A DNA stretch of 64,000 bases. Source: Amycolatopsis acidiphila (GTDB lineage: Bacteria > Actinomycetota > Actinomycetes > Mycobacteriales > Pseudonocardiaceae). The stretch is from contig NZ_CP090063.1 in the NCBI RefSeq assembly GCF_021391495.1, positions 4,092,001-4,156,000 on the forward strand, in the 5' to 3' direction. Positions 24,880 through 33,613 of this stretch are shown here, piece by piece; position 1 is the first letter of the stretch, and every line of letters starts with the position of its first letter. Both the position numbers and the translations under genes were made by a program. Under the pieces are notes generated by a model. It searched no databases. It saw only the letters and a list, made by a program, of their open reading frames with translations, and was not told the origin of the DNA.

Positions 24880-27126
24880 GTGAGCGAGCGTGTCCGCTTG
24901 GCCGTGCGCGTCGACGGGGTCGTGCAGGGGGTCGGCTTCCGGCCCTTCGTGCACGCGCTCGCCGACCGGTTCGGCCTCGCCGGGCACGTGGGCAACGATG
25001 CCGCCGGGGTGTTCGCCGAGGTCGAGGGCGCGCGGCAGGCCGTGGCGGACTTCCTCACGGCGGTGCGGGAGCAGGCGCCCCGGCTCGCGGTCGTCGAACG
25101 GGTCACCGCGGCCGAGATCGCCGGACTGGGCGAGACGGGTTTCCGGATCGTGCCGAGCCCGGCGGGCGGCGGCGCGCGGACGCTCGTCTCCGCCGACAGC
25201 GCCACCTGCGACGACTGCCTGCGCGAGCTGCACGACCCGGCGGACCGGCGCTACCGCTACCCGTTCGTCAACTGCACGAACTGCGGGCCGCGGTTCACCA
25301 TCGTGCGCTCGGTGCCCTACGACCGGCCGGCCACGACGATGGCGCCCTTCCCGATGTGCGCGGACTGCGCGCGCGAGTACCACGACCCCGGCGACCGGCG
25401 GTTCCACGCGCAGCCGGTGTGCTGTCCCGCCTGCGGGCCCGCCCTGCGGCTGCTCGGCGGACCGGCGGGCGACCCGATCGAGTCCACTGTGGACCTGCTC
25501 CGCACCGGGCACGTGCTGGCGATCAAGGGGCTCGGCGGCTACCACCTCGCGGTCGACGCGTGCGACGACGCGGCCGCCCGCCTCCTGCGCTCGCGCAAGC
25601 ACCGCGAGGACAAGCCGTTCGCGGTGATGGTGCCCGGCCTGGCCGCCGCCCGGGAACTGTGCGAGGTGGACGACCTCGCGATCCGGCTGCTCACCGACCG
25701 GCGACGGCCGATCGTGCTGCTGCCCCGCCGGCAAGGCAGCGGCGTCGCCGGGGCGGTCGCCCCCGGCAACCGGCAGCTGGGCGTCATGCTGCCGTACACG
25801 CCGCTGCACCACCTGCTGCTGGAGCGCCTCGCCGGCCCGATCGTGCTGACCAGCGGCAACATCTCCGACGAGCCCATCGGGTACCGGGACGACGAGGTGC
25901 GCGAACGGCTCGGGCCGATCGCGGACGCGTTCCTGGTGCACGACAGGGCGATCCACATCCGCACCGACGACTCCGTGGTCCGGCCCTTCCGCGGCCGGGC
26001 GCAGCTGATGCGGCGCTCGCGCGGCTACGTGCCCGAGCCGGTGACCGCTGCCTTCCCGCGGCACGTGCTGGCCTGCGGGGCCCAGCTGAAGAACACCTTC
26101 TGCCTGGCGAAGGACCGGCGCGCGTTCCTCTCGCACCACATCGGCGACCTCGAGAACTACGAGACCCTGCGGTCGTTCACCGAGGGCATCGAGCATTTCC
26201 GGCGCCTGTTCGACGTGCACCCCGAGGTGATCGCGCACGACCTGCACCCGGAGTACCTGTCCACGAAGTACGCCCTGGAGCAGGACGACGCCGAGCTGGT
26301 CGGGGTGCAGCACCACCACGCGCACATCGCCGCCTGCCTGGCCGACAACGGGGTGGCCGGCCCCGTGCTCGGCGTGGCGTTCGACGGGCTGGGCTACGGG
26401 CCGGACGGCACGATCTGGGGCGGTGAGCTGCTGCTCGCCGACCTGGCCGGGTTCACGCGCGTGGGGCATCTCGCCCCGGTGCCGATGCCGGGCGGGACGG
26501 CGGCGATCAAGCAGCCGTGGCGGATGGCGGCCGCCTACCTCGACACAGCCTACGGCGCGGGCGTCCCCGGCCTGGACGTGGTGCGGCGCAACGAGTCCCG
26601 CTGGCCGGACGTGGTCGCGCTCGGGCACCGGGCGATCAACGCGCCGCTGACTTCCAGCGCGGGCAGGCTGTTCGACGCGGTCGCCGCGATACTCGGGACC
26701 CGCGACGCGATCAACTACGAGGGCCAGGCGGCGGTCGAGCTCGAACAGCTCGCCGACCCGGGTGAGCGCGGGGCCTACCGGAGCACGATCACGCCCGGTG
26801 AGCCACTGGTCGTCGTGGGCGCCGACCTCGTCGTGTCCGCCGTGGACGAGCTGCGGGCCGGCGTGCCGGTGCCGCTGATCGCCGCCCGGTTCCACAACGG
26901 CGTGGCGGCGGCGATCGCCCACGCGTGCGTGACGTTGCGGGAGCGGACCGGGGTGGGCACCGTCGCCCTGTCGGGCGGGGTGTTCCAGAACCTGCTGTTG
27001 CTGGCGCGCACCGCCGAGGCGCTGGAGCGGGCCGGGTTCGCCGTGCTGACCCACTCCCGCGTCCCCGCCAATGACGGCGGCGTCAGCCTCGGGCAGGCTG
27101 TCGTGGCCGCCGCGCAGGCCGGCTGA
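24880..27126 (+). CDS. hypF: Hydrogenase maturation carbamoyltransferase HypF
   Basis: At 748 aa this is a full-length HypF, which makes the carbamoyl group that becomes the CN- ligands of the [NiFe] centre and passes it to HypE. Domains in order are acylphosphatase ('VDGVVQGVGFRPFVHAL', about residues 5-90), two zinc-finger repeats ('CDDCLRELHDP...CTNCGPRF' and 'CADCAREYHDP...CCPACGP', about 105-190), a YrdC-like domain ('IKGLGGYHLAVDA') and a Kae1-like carbamoyltransferase domain ('GVQHHHAHIAACLADN' and 'ALSGGVFQN'). The GTG start at 24880 gives the normal N-terminus. It is on the plus strand and converges on the rest of the hyp genes, so it needs its own promoter in 24790-24879. Confidence 0.95.
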   Translation: MSERVRLAVRVDGVVQGVGFRPFVHALADRFGLAGHVGNDAAGVFAEVEGARQAVADFLTAVREQAPRLAVVERVTAAEIAGLGETGFRIVPSPAGGGARTLVSADSATCDDCLRELHDPADRRYRYPFVNCTNCGPRFTIVRSVPYDRPATTMAPFPMCADCAREYHDPGDRRFHAQPVCCPACGPALRLLGGPAGDPIESTVDLLRTGHVLAIKGLGGYHLAVDACDDAAARLLRSRKHREDKPFAVMVPGLAAARELCEVDDLAIRLLTDRRRPIVLLPRRQGSGVAGAVAPGNRQLGVMLPYTPLHHLLLERLAGPIVLTSGNISDEPIGYRDDEVRERLGPIADAFLVHDRAIHIRTDDSVVRPFRGRAQLMRRSRGYVPEPVTAAFPRHVLACGAQLKNTFCLAKDRRAFLSHHIGDLENYETLRSFTEGIEHFRRLFDVHPEVIAHDLHPEYLSTKYALEQDDAELVGVQHHHAHIAACLADNGVAGPVLGVAFDGLGYGPDGTIWGGELLLADLAGFTRVGHLAPVPMPGGTAAIKQPWRMAAAYLDTAYGAGVPGLDVVRRNESRWPDVVALGHRAINAPLTSSAGRLFDAVAAILGTRDAINYEGQAAVELEQLADPGERGAYRSTITPGEPLVVVGADLVVSAVDELRAGVPVPLIAARFHNGVAAAIAHACVTLRERTGVGTVALSGGVFQNLLLLARTAEALERAGFAVLTHSRVPANDGGVSLGQAVVAAAQAG

Positions 27127-27133
27127 CGACGTC

Positions 27134-27499
27134 TCAGCCGCCCTGGTCGCCGGTGGGCAGGTTCGGGCTGCCCTCGGTCGCCGTGCCCTCCTTGCCGACG
27201 CCGGTGTCCTCGTCGTCGGTGCGGCCGTACGGGCGCTGCGCCGGGCCCTTCCGGCCTTCCGTCCCACTCGAGTCGGCCTGCTCCTCGGGCCGGGCCGTGT
27301 CGCTTTCCCCGGCGCCGTAGGGGGAACCGGGCTCGATGTCGGTCGAGCCGACGCCCTCGCGCTCGGCGTCGGACACCTCCCGGCCGCTCCCCCGCTCGCC
27401 CGACGGGGACTCCATCGCCTTCCGGCGCCCTTCCTGGGCCTCTTCACCGCCCCCGCCGACGTCCGGCGCCCAGCCGTGGTGGTCCTTCTGCTCGTTCAT
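27134..27499 (-). CDS. Disordered acidic protein at the end of the hydrogenase operon
   Basis: This 121-aa protein is very rich in Gly, Glu, Ser, Asp and Pro and has no hydrophobic core, Cys or predicted domain. It reads like an intrinsically disordered stress-type protein ('GSPYGAGESDTARPEEQ'). The ATG at 27499 overlaps the hypB stop by 4 bp and has GGAGAGA upstream, so it is translated with the hydrogenase operon. It ends 7 bp from the convergent hypF stop. No function is assigned; it could be an accessory factor or a neighbour by chance. Confidence 0.7.
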   Translation of the reverse strand: MNEQKDHHGWAPDVGGGGEEAQEGRRKAMESPSGERGSGREVSDAEREGVGSTDIEPGSPYGAGESDTARPEEQADSSGTEGRKGPAQRPYGRTDDEDTGVGKEGTATEGSPNLPTGDQGG

Positions 27500-28224
27500 C
27501 GTCTCTCTCCGCTCGCGATGGAAGTCCGCAGCCAGCCGTACCAGTCCTGCAGGCCGGTCCCGCGCGTCGCCGACACCCGCAGCACGTCGGCCGCCGGGTT
27601 GATCCGGCGCACGTCGCGCAGGAACACCTCCGGGTCGAAGTCCAGGTACGGCAGCAGGTCGACCTTGTTCAGCAGGACGAGGTCGGCGGCGGCGAACATG
27701 TGCGGGTACTTCAGGGGTTTGTCCTGCCCCTCGGTGACGGACAGGACGACCGCACGCCGGTCCTCGCCGAGGTCGAACAGCGCCGGGCACACCAGGTTGC
27801 CGACGTTCTCGACGAACAGCACCGTGCCCGGCGCGGGCCCGAGCGTGCCCAGCGCGCGCTCCAGCATGGTCGCGTCCAGGTGACAGCCCGCGCCTGTGTT
27901 GATCTGCACGACCGGCACCCCGGTGGCCTTGATGCGCTCGGCGTCGAGCAGTGTCTCCTGGTCGCCCTCCACCACCGCGACCGGCAGCCCGGACTCGCGG
28001 GCGGTCCGCTCCAGCAGCGTCGTCTTGCCCGCGCCCGGCGAGCTCATCACGTTGACCGCCACGACCTCGTGCCGCCGCAGCCAGTCCCGGTTGCGCTCGG
28101 CGAGGCGGTCGTTCTTCGCCAGCACGTCCTGTTCGAGCGACACCGTGATGCCGTGCCCGTGCCCGTGGCCCGGTTCCGTGATCCGGACCCCGGCGTCGTC
28201 GGAGCAGCCACACGTCGCGCACAT
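27496..28224 (-). CDS. hypB: Hydrogenase nickel-insertion GTPase HypB
   Basis: A 242-aa GTPase that, with HypA, delivers nickel to the hydrogenase large subunit. The N-terminus 'MCATCGCSDDAG' has the high-affinity nickel CxxCGC motif. A short His stretch 'GHGHGHGI' comes next, much shorter than the long His-rich stores of some HypB proteins. The P-loop is 'SSPGAGKTTLLE'; 'VQINTGAGCHLD' and 'ENVGNLVCPALFDLG' carry the metal-binding Cys/His and switch residues. 'LLNKVDLLPY' gives guanine specificity. It abuts hypA with no gap and overlaps the next gene by 4 bp. Confidence 0.95.
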   Translation of the reverse strand: MCATCGCSDDAGVRITEPGHGHGHGITVSLEQDVLAKNDRLAERNRDWLRRHEVVAVNVMSSPGAGKTTLLERTARESGLPVAVVEGDQETLLDAERIKATGVPVVQINTGAGCHLDATMLERALGTLGPAPGTVLFVENVGNLVCPALFDLGEDRRAVVLSVTEGQDKPLKYPHMFAAADLVLLNKVDLLPYLDFDPEVFLRDVRRINPAADVLRVSATRGTGLQDWYGWLRTSIASGERR

Positions 28225-28554
28225 CTACGCCACCTCCACCGATCTGATCCGCAGCTGCCGTCCCGCGGTGATCTCCACGTTCGCGCTCCCGCACGGGCAC
28301 AGCGGGATCAGGTCCGGCAGCGCGAACTCCCCGTCGCAGTCGCGGCAGCGCGCCTGCCCGCCCGGCTCCAGGATGTCGAGCCGCGCGCCTTCGAGCGTCG
28401 TTCCGGCGCAGACCACCTCGAAGCAGAACCGCACCGAGTCCGGCACCACCCCGGACAGCTTCCCGATCTCCAGGCACACGGCCGCGACCTCCGCGTCGCC
28501 CATCCGCTCGACGATCGCGTCGACGACGCTCTGCGTGACCGACAGCTCGTGCAC
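28225..28554 (-). CDS. hypA: Hydrogenase nickel metallochaperone HypA
   Basis: A 109-aa protein with the invariant N-terminal Met-His-Glu-Leu ('MHELSVTQSVVDAIV') whose His2 binds nickel. The zinc domain has 'CRDCDGEF' and 'PLCPCGSANVEI', two CxxC-type pairs. The start codon is GTG at 28554, which gives the canonical M-H-E. It sits between hypE (2-bp gap) and hypB (0-bp gap) and acts with HypB in nickel delivery. Confidence 0.94.
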   Translation of the reverse strand: MHELSVTQSVVDAIVERMGDAEVAAVCLEIGKLSGVVPDSVRFCFEVVCAGTTLEGARLDILEPGGQARCRDCDGEFALPDLIPLCPCGSANVEITAGRQLRIRSVEVA

Positions 28555-28556
28555 GG

Positions 28557-29627
28557 CTAACAGATCCTGGGCAACGGGTCGCCGACGAGCAGGTCGACGA
28601 TCCTGGTGCCGCCGAACGTGGTGTTGAGCAGCACGATGCCCGGCGGGTCCGCCGCGACCCGCCCGATGACCGCGGCCTGCTCGCCCAGCGGGTGCGCCCG
28701 CATCGCCGCCAGCGCCTCGTCGGCCGCCGCGCCGTCCACGACGACCACCACCCGGCCTTCGCACGCCACGTACAGCGGGTCGATGCCCAGCAGCTCCGAG
28801 GCGCCGCGGACCTCTTCGGCCACCGGCACCGCCCGTTCGTCGACGACCACGGCCACCTCGGCCGCCCGCGCCACCTCGTTGAGGATCGTCGCCACCCCGC
28901 CGCGCGTGGCGTCCCGCAGCGCGCGTACCCCGGGCACCCTGGCCAGCAGCCCGGCCACCAGCTCGTGCACCGGTGCGGTGTCGGACTCCAGGTCCGCGTC
29001 GATGTCCAGCTCGCCGCGGGCGAGCATGATCGTGATCCCGTGCTCGCCGATCGGACCGGACACCAGCACGGCGTCCCCCGGCCGCACGGTCGAGACCCCG
29101 AGGCCGGGATACTCGATCACGCCGACCCCGGCGGTGTTGACGTAGCAGCCGTCGGCCTTGCCGCGCTGGACCACCTTGGTGTCACCGGTGACGATCTGCA
29201 CCCCCGCTCGCTCGGCGGCGGCGCGCATCGACTCGACGATGCGCGTGAGGTCCGCGATCGGGAACCCTTCCTCCAGGATGAAGCCCGCCGTGAGGTACAG
29301 CGGCCGCGCGCCCGAGACGGCGAGGTCGTTCACCGTCCCGTTCACCGCGAGGTCGCCGATGTCGCCGCCGGGGAAGAACAGCGGCGACACCACGAACGAG
29401 TCGGTGGTCAGCGCCAGGCGGGTGCCGTCGATCAGGAGGGCGGCGGCGTCCTCCAGCGGTTCGAGCAACGGGTTGCGGAAGGCGTCGAGGAAGATCGCCT
29501 CGATCAGGGTGTGCGTGGCCTTGCCGCCGGACCCGTGCGAGAGCGTGATCCGTTCCTCGCGCACCCTCGGCCGCCTCCGCCGCGCCCGGTCGATGCGGTC
29601 GAGCACCTGCTCTTCACGCGTGTTCAT
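28557..29627 (-). CDS. hypE: Hydrogenase maturation protein HypE
   Basis: A 356-aa protein of the PurM/AIR synthase fold that dehydrates a carbamoylated C-terminal Cys to a thiocyanate, the source of CN- on iron. 'ITLSHGSGGKATHTLIEAIF' is the ATP-site start. The protein ends 'DLLVGDPLPRIC', with the invariant C-terminal PRIC cysteine modified by HypF. Compared with the usual length of about 335 aa it has a longer Arg-rich N-terminus. It overlaps the hypD stop by 14 bp. Confidence 0.95.
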   Translation of the reverse strand: MNTREEQVLDRIDRARRRRPRVREERITLSHGSGGKATHTLIEAIFLDAFRNPLLEPLEDAAALLIDGTRLALTTDSFVVSPLFFPGGDIGDLAVNGTVNDLAVSGARPLYLTAGFILEEGFPIADLTRIVESMRAAAERAGVQIVTGDTKVVQRGKADGCYVNTAGVGVIEYPGLGVSTVRPGDAVLVSGPIGEHGITIMLARGELDIDADLESDTAPVHELVAGLLARVPGVRALRDATRGGVATILNEVARAAEVAVVVDERAVPVAEEVRGASELLGIDPLYVACEGRVVVVVDGAAADEALAAMRAHPLGEQAAVIGRVAADPPGIVLLNTTFGGTRIVDLLVGDPLPRIC

Positions 29628-30750
29628 GCTGACTCGCCTCCCGGACCCGGCTGCGGGTGAACCGGCCGAAGTTGTAGTACGCCGCGCACGCGCCCTCCGG
29701 GGAGACCATGCACGTGCCGATCGGGGTCTCCGGCGTGCAGGCGGTGCCGAAGACCTTGCACTCCCACGGTTTCAGCACGCCCTTGAGCACCTCGCCGCAC
29801 TGGCAGGCCTTCGGGTCGGCGACCCGCACCCCCGGCACGGAGAAGATCCGTTCCGCGTCGAAGGCTGCGTAGGCCTCCCGCATCCGCGTGGCGGAGTGGG
29901 AGATGAAGCCCAGCCCCCGCCACTCGAAGTACGGCCGCAGCTCCATCACCTCGGCGATGGCCTTCAGCGCCACGAGGTTGCCGTCCCAGGGCACCACGCG
30001 GGTGTACTGGTTCTCCACCTGCGAGCGGCCCTGCGACAGCTGCAGCATCAGCAGGTAGACCGACTGCAGGATGTCCAGCGGCTCGAACCCGGCGACCACG
30101 ACGGGCTTGCCGTAGTCGCGGGCGATGAACTCGTACGGGCGGCAGCCGATGACCGTCGAGACGTGCCCGGGACCGATGAACCCGTCCAGGCGCAGGTCCG
30201 GGGAGTCCAGGATGGCCTTGATGGCCGGGATGATCGTGACGTGGTTGCAGAAGACCGAGAAGTTTTCGATGCCCTCGGCCGCCGCGCGCAGCACGGTCAT
30301 CGCCGTCGAGGGCGCGGTGGTCTCGAAGCCGATCGCCATGAACACCACGTGCTGGTCCGGGTTCTGCCGCGCGATCTTCAGCGAGTCCAGCGGCGAGTAG
30401 ACCATCCGGATGTTGGTGCCCTCGGCGTTGGAGTCGAAGAAGTTCCCGCCGCTGCCCGGCACCCGCATCATGTCGCCGAACGACGTCATCAGCACGCCCG
30501 GTTGCCGTGCGATGTGGATCGCGTCGTCCACCCGGCCCATCGGGATCACGCAGACCGGGCAGCCCGGCCCGTGCACGAGCGTGATGCTCTCGGGCAGGTA
30601 GTCCTCCAGGCCGTGCTTGTAGATGGTGTGGGTGTGCCCGCCGCAGACCTCCATGAACTTGTACTGCCGGCCCGGCTCGCACAGGCTCGTGATCTTCGCG
30701 GACAGCGCGCGGGCCTTGTCCGCGTCGCGGAACTCGTCGACGAATCGCAT
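29614..30750 (-). CDS. hypD: Hydrogenase maturation scaffold HypD
   Basis: A 378-aa Fe-S protein that, with HypC, assembles the Fe(CN)2CO group. Conserved Cys motifs are 'MEVCGGHTHTIYKHG', 'HGPGCPVCVIP' and the C-terminal [4Fe-4S] region 'PKACQCGEVLKG...WECKVFG...CTPETPIGTC'. 'AIGFETTAPSTA' is another family signature. Length and motifs are complete. It lies 15 bp downstream of hypC and overlaps hypE by 14 bp. Confidence 0.95.
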   Translation of the reverse strand: MRFVDEFRDADKARALSAKITSLCEPGRQYKFMEVCGGHTHTIYKHGLEDYLPESITLVHGPGCPVCVIPMGRVDDAIHIARQPGVLMTSFGDMMRVPGSGGNFFDSNAEGTNIRMVYSPLDSLKIARQNPDQHVVFMAIGFETTAPSTAMTVLRAAAEGIENFSVFCNHVTIIPAIKAILDSPDLRLDGFIGPGHVSTVIGCRPYEFIARDYGKPVVVAGFEPLDILQSVYLLMLQLSQGRSQVENQYTRVVPWDGNLVALKAIAEVMELRPYFEWRGLGFISHSATRMREAYAAFDAERIFSVPGVRVADPKACQCGEVLKGVLKPWECKVFGTACTPETPIGTCMVSPEGACAAYYNFGRFTRSRVREASQHEHA

Positions 30751-30765
30751 CTCGGGCCCCCGCTC

Positions 30766-31038
30766 CTAGTCGATCCGGGAGTCGCGCAGTGCGGCCAGCT
30801 CGTCCTCGTAGGCCCTGCCGATGCTCTCCAGGAACTCCATCGCCGCCCTCGCCTCCTCTTCGTCTATTTTGGACAGTGCGAACCCGACGTGGATGAGGAT
30901 CCAGTCGCCGGGCACCGGCGGGTCGTCCGAGAGCAGGCCGATGTTGATCGTCCGCTTGACCCCGCTGACCGCGACCTTCGCCAGGTCCGGCCGCTCTTCG
31001 CTGATCTCGATGATCTCTCCGGGGATGCCGAGGCACAT
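30766..31038 (-). CDS. hypC: Hydrogenase maturation chaperone HypC
   Basis: A 90-aa chaperone with the invariant N-terminal 'MCLGIPGEIIEI', whose Cys2 carries the Fe(CN)2CO intermediate between HypD and the large subunit. The beta-barrel continues 'KRTINIGLLSDDPPVPGDWILIHVGFALSKI', ending in the family's helical tail. It is followed by hypD after 15 bp. A second, divergent HypC-like protein is encoded between the two SIS genes upstream in the operon. Confidence 0.95.
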   Translation of the reverse strand: MCLGIPGEIIEISEERPDLAKVAVSGVKRTINIGLLSDDPPVPGDWILIHVGFALSKIDEEEARAAMEFLESIGRAYEDELAALRDSRID

Positions 31039-31045
31039 GGCGGCC

Positions 31046-31153
31046 TCACATCCTGCTGATGCGCGCGTAGCGGCGCACGTCGGGCCCGACCGTCCGGACG
31101 AGCAGCACCACCAACCCGATCAGGCTCACGACCAGCAGCCCACGTATCACCAT
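31046..31153 (-). CDS. 35-aa single-span membrane peptide in the hydrogenase operon
   Basis: The peptide starts 'MVIRGLLVVSLIGLVVLLVR', one hydrophobic helix, and ends with a basic tail 'RRYARISRM'. It overlaps the protease stop by 7 bp, has GGGAGG before the ATG, and ends 7 bp before hypC. From memory it resembles the DUF6893 family of tiny actinobacterial proteins. It could tether a maturation factor or the cytosolic hydrogenase to the membrane, but nothing in the sequence proves that. It is too short for most gene callers. Confidence 0.75.
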   Translation of the reverse strand: MVIRGLLVVSLIGLVVLLVRTVGPDVRRYARISRM

Positions 31154-31641
31154 TTCGCACCTCCCGGTTCGACCGTCGCGGCGGCGGGGCCGCACGCGAG
31201 TTCCATGACCAGCTCCACGGCTGCAGGCACCGCGGCGGCGACCCGCGGGCTGAGCCCGATCCCTTCCCCGACGTCCGCCGGCTCGCAGCCGACGACCAGC
31301 ACCCGCCGGGTGTCGCCGCCGAGGGTGCGCAGCAGCCGCAGCACGACGTCCGGTTGCATCCCGTGCGCGTCCAGGGGCCCGGCGGGCTCGTCCCCGCCGT
31401 CCCCCGGCTCGATGACGTACACCGTCCCCGGCTCGCCGCCACGCGGGGCGGCGTCGACGAGGATCGTGGTGTCGTAGCCGTCCAGCAGCTCGTAGGCCAG
31501 GTGCAGCCCGCTGATCCCGTAGTCGGCCACCTGCACCTGCGGCGGCAGCCCGGCGGTGGCCAGCCGCCTGGCGACCTCGACGCCGAACCCGTCGTCGCCG
31601 AGGAAGATGTTGCCGATCCCGGCCACCAGCACGCGCTTCAC
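31147..31641 (-). CDS. Hydrogenase maturation endopeptidase (HyaD/HycI family)
   Basis: A 164-aa protease that removes the C-terminal tail of the large subunit once nickel is in place. 'GIGNIFLGDDGFGVEVA' contains the Glu/Asp-type nickel-sensing residues (Asp here), 'DYGISGLHLAYELLDGYD' the second, and 'VDAAPRGGEPGTVYV' the third conserved region. 'DAHGMQPDVVLRLL' carries the conserved His. Its substrate is expected to be the large subunit in this operon, cut after the His of 'CLPCGVH'. The GTG start overlaps the preceding stop by 4 bp. Confidence 0.93.
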   Translation of the reverse strand: MKRVLVAGIGNIFLGDDGFGVEVARRLATAGLPPQVQVADYGISGLHLAYELLDGYDTTILVDAAPRGGEPGTVYVIEPGDGGDEPAGPLDAHGMQPDVVLRLLRTLGGDTRRVLVVGCEPADVGEGIGLSPRVAAAVPAAVELVMELACGPAAATVEPGGAKW

Positions 31642-32981
31642 GGCTGCTCCCCCAGTGGCTCGACCTCGTCCGGCGAGAAGTAGCGGTAGCGGCCGTGTGC
31701 CTGCTGCAGCTCGGCGGCCGGGTCCTCGTCCAGGGTGACCGCCAGGTGCCGGTGACCGTCCACATCGGACAGCACGGCGCGCACGGTCGCGGTGCGGCCG
31801 TCGAGGAACATGTCCTGCGCGTCGCTGCGCCGCAGCCCGGTCCGCAGCCGCACCCGGCTGCCCGCGGCCACGGCCTCGCCGGCGATCGTCACCGAGTCGG
31901 TCTCCGGCGAGACCGACGCGTCCGCGCCCGGGTCCCACCACGGCACGTCCGGTCGCGCCGGTTCCGGCTCGCCGGTGACCGAGCGCAGGTAGCGGATCGT
32001 GCCGTGCAGCCGGTCGAGCAGCTCGGGCGGCATGTCGTCGGCCCGGTCGACCACGGCGCGGGCACGTGGGTCGGTCGCCCGGGCCTGACGCTTCTCCTCC
32101 TCGGTCAGCGCCATCGTGCGCAGGGTGAGGATCTCGTCGATCTCGGTGCCGTCGAACAGCTCCCCCGGGCTCTCCGGGGCGATCGCGGGATAGTCGTAGA
32201 GGATGATCGGCGACGCGAGCACCGCCTCGTCCTGCCCCGGCTCGCCGATCAGCACCGGCCACAGGCGCTCGTTGCGGCAGGCCTCGGCCGCGGGCTTCGC
32301 CCACTCGGGCGGGTCCACCAGGGACAGGAACCGCCCGGACTCCACGGCGAGCACCACGTGGGCCGCGAGCAGGGCGCGCCGCAGGGCCGTTTCGCGGGTG
32401 GGCTCCGGCTCGGCCCATTCGGTGGTGTTGACGACCTCGACGGCCAGGCGCAGCCCGCCGTACGGCCCGGTCAGCGGCTCGGCGCGCACGCGCAGGTCCC
32501 CGGTGAGCGGCCAGCTGCGCCGCATGACCGTGCCGGCCTCGCCGAGGGACTCCGCGACCTCGCGGCCGTCGATCGCGAACGGGACGACGTTCTGCTGCGC
32601 GATCAGCTCCTCGACGCCCAGCACGGCGTCGACCTCCTGCTCGACGGCCTCGTCCCAGGTCGTGTGCTCGGTGTCGCCGACGGTCAGGCGCGGCACCTCC
32701 CGGTACCGCCCGTCCGGCAGGCGCTCGTGCACCGAGCGCCGCTGGACCTGCAGGAACCGCAGCCTCAGGTGCAGCACGGCGCGGCCGCGGGGTTCGAGCA
32801 GGCATTCGGTCCGGCAGCCGGCGTGCTCGCCTGCCTCGGGCGAGGCGAACGCCGGGGGCATCAGCACGCCGAACTGCCAGCGCACCCGGTTCTTCGCCGA
32901 CGACGCGCGGTACGGGTAGAGCAGGTACCCCTCGTAGAGGACCGCGTCCCCGATGGCCTTCGCCTGGTCGAACACGGTCAT
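31638..32981 (-). CDS. Uncharacterised hydrogenase-operon protein (447 aa)
   Basis: A 447-aa soluble protein with no membrane segment or signal peptide. The N-terminal part starts 'DAVLYEGYLLYPYRASSAKN' and 'RWQFGVLMPPAFASPE'. The middle has 'LRLAVEVVNTTEWAEPEPTR' and 'IGEPGQDEAVLASPIILYDY', and the C-terminus 'VRLRTGLRRSDAQDMFLDGRTATV...VTLDEDPAAELQQAHGRYRYF'. I know this type from actinobacterial hydrogenase operons, but it has no defined function. The tight overlaps on both sides (4 bp each) imply a role in making or running the enzyme. Confidence 0.8.
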   Translation of the reverse strand: MTVFDQAKAIGDAVLYEGYLLYPYRASSAKNRVRWQFGVLMPPAFASPEAGEHAGCRTECLLEPRGRAVLHLRLRFLQVQRRSVHERLPDGRYREVPRLTVGDTEHTTWDEAVEQEVDAVLGVEELIAQQNVVPFAIDGREVAESLGEAGTVMRRSWPLTGDLRVRAEPLTGPYGGLRLAVEVVNTTEWAEPEPTRETALRRALLAAHVVLAVESGRFLSLVDPPEWAKPAAEACRNERLWPVLIGEPGQDEAVLASPIILYDYPAIAPESPGELFDGTEIDEILTLRTMALTEEEKRQARATDPRARAVVDRADDMPPELLDRLHGTIRYLRSVTGEPEPARPDVPWWDPGADASVSPETDSVTIAGEAVAAGSRVRLRTGLRRSDAQDMFLDGRTATVRAVLSDVDGHRHLAVTLDEDPAAELQQAHGRYRYFSPDEVEPLGEQP

Positions 32982-33613
32982 GACTCGGCCTCCCCGGCCA
33001 GCAGGGTGTCCATCGCCGCGTCCCAGGTCGGGATGGCGTGGCGCGCCTTGTACCGCAGCAGCGCGTCCACCGTCTCCCGGTGCAGCCGGATCCAGGAGGA
33101 CGCCGGGAAGTACCGGTCCATCAGCTCGCCCCACACCCGCACCGGCATCCGGTAGGAGGCCTCGGCGTGCCAGGGCACCTGCTCGATCCAGAACCCGCGC
33201 TCGCCCTTGCCGAACACGGTGCCGGAGAACAGCAGGGCCATCGGCACCACGCCGTCGCGCAGGGCGTGGAAGTACTTGCCCGCGGCCACTTCGAGGTCGT
33301 AGCTGCACGGCACCTCCAGCTCGACCTCGCAGGCGCCGGTGAAGCTCGGCACCATCACCGACACGCTCGCGAACTGGAAGGGCTTGAGCGTCTGGCCCCA
33401 CCGGGACGGGTCGCCGAAGAGGCTCTCCAGCAGCTCGGACTCGCCGGGCTCGTAGCGGCGGCGCTGCGGTTCGATCCGGATCTGGCAGCGCAGCGCGATC
33501 GCGTGGATCTCGGTGCGGCTGATGTCGGCCACGTGCAGCCGGAACTGCAGCGTGGGCCCGGCGGCGAACCGCATCGGGCGCACGTCGCTGCAGTCGAAGC
33601 TCAGCTCAACCAC
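32978..33613 (-). CDS. Uncharacterised hydrogenase-operon protein (211 aa, DUF6084-like)
   Basis: A 211-aa protein beginning 'VELSFDCSDVRPMRFAAGPT' with many beta-strand segments ('LQFRLHVADISRTEIHAIAL', 'VELEVPCSYDLEVAAGKYFH'). 'WIEQVPWHAEASYRMPVRVW' and the ending 'LRYKARHAIPTWDAAMDTLL' are distinctive. From memory it matches the DUF6084 family that accompanies actinobacterial hydrogenases. The start is a GTG at 33613 overlapping the upstream stop by 8 bp. No catalytic motif is seen. A chaperone or partner-binding role is only a guess. Confidence 0.8.
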   Translation of the reverse strand: MVELSFDCSDVRPMRFAAGPTLQFRLHVADISRTEIHAIALRCQIRIEPQRRRYEPGESELLESLFGDPSRWGQTLKPFQFASVSVMVPSFTGACEVELEVPCSYDLEVAAGKYFHALRDGVVPMALLFSGTVFGKGERGFWIEQVPWHAEASYRMPVRVWGELMDRYFPASSWIRLHRETVDALLRYKARHAIPTWDAAMDTLLAGEAES

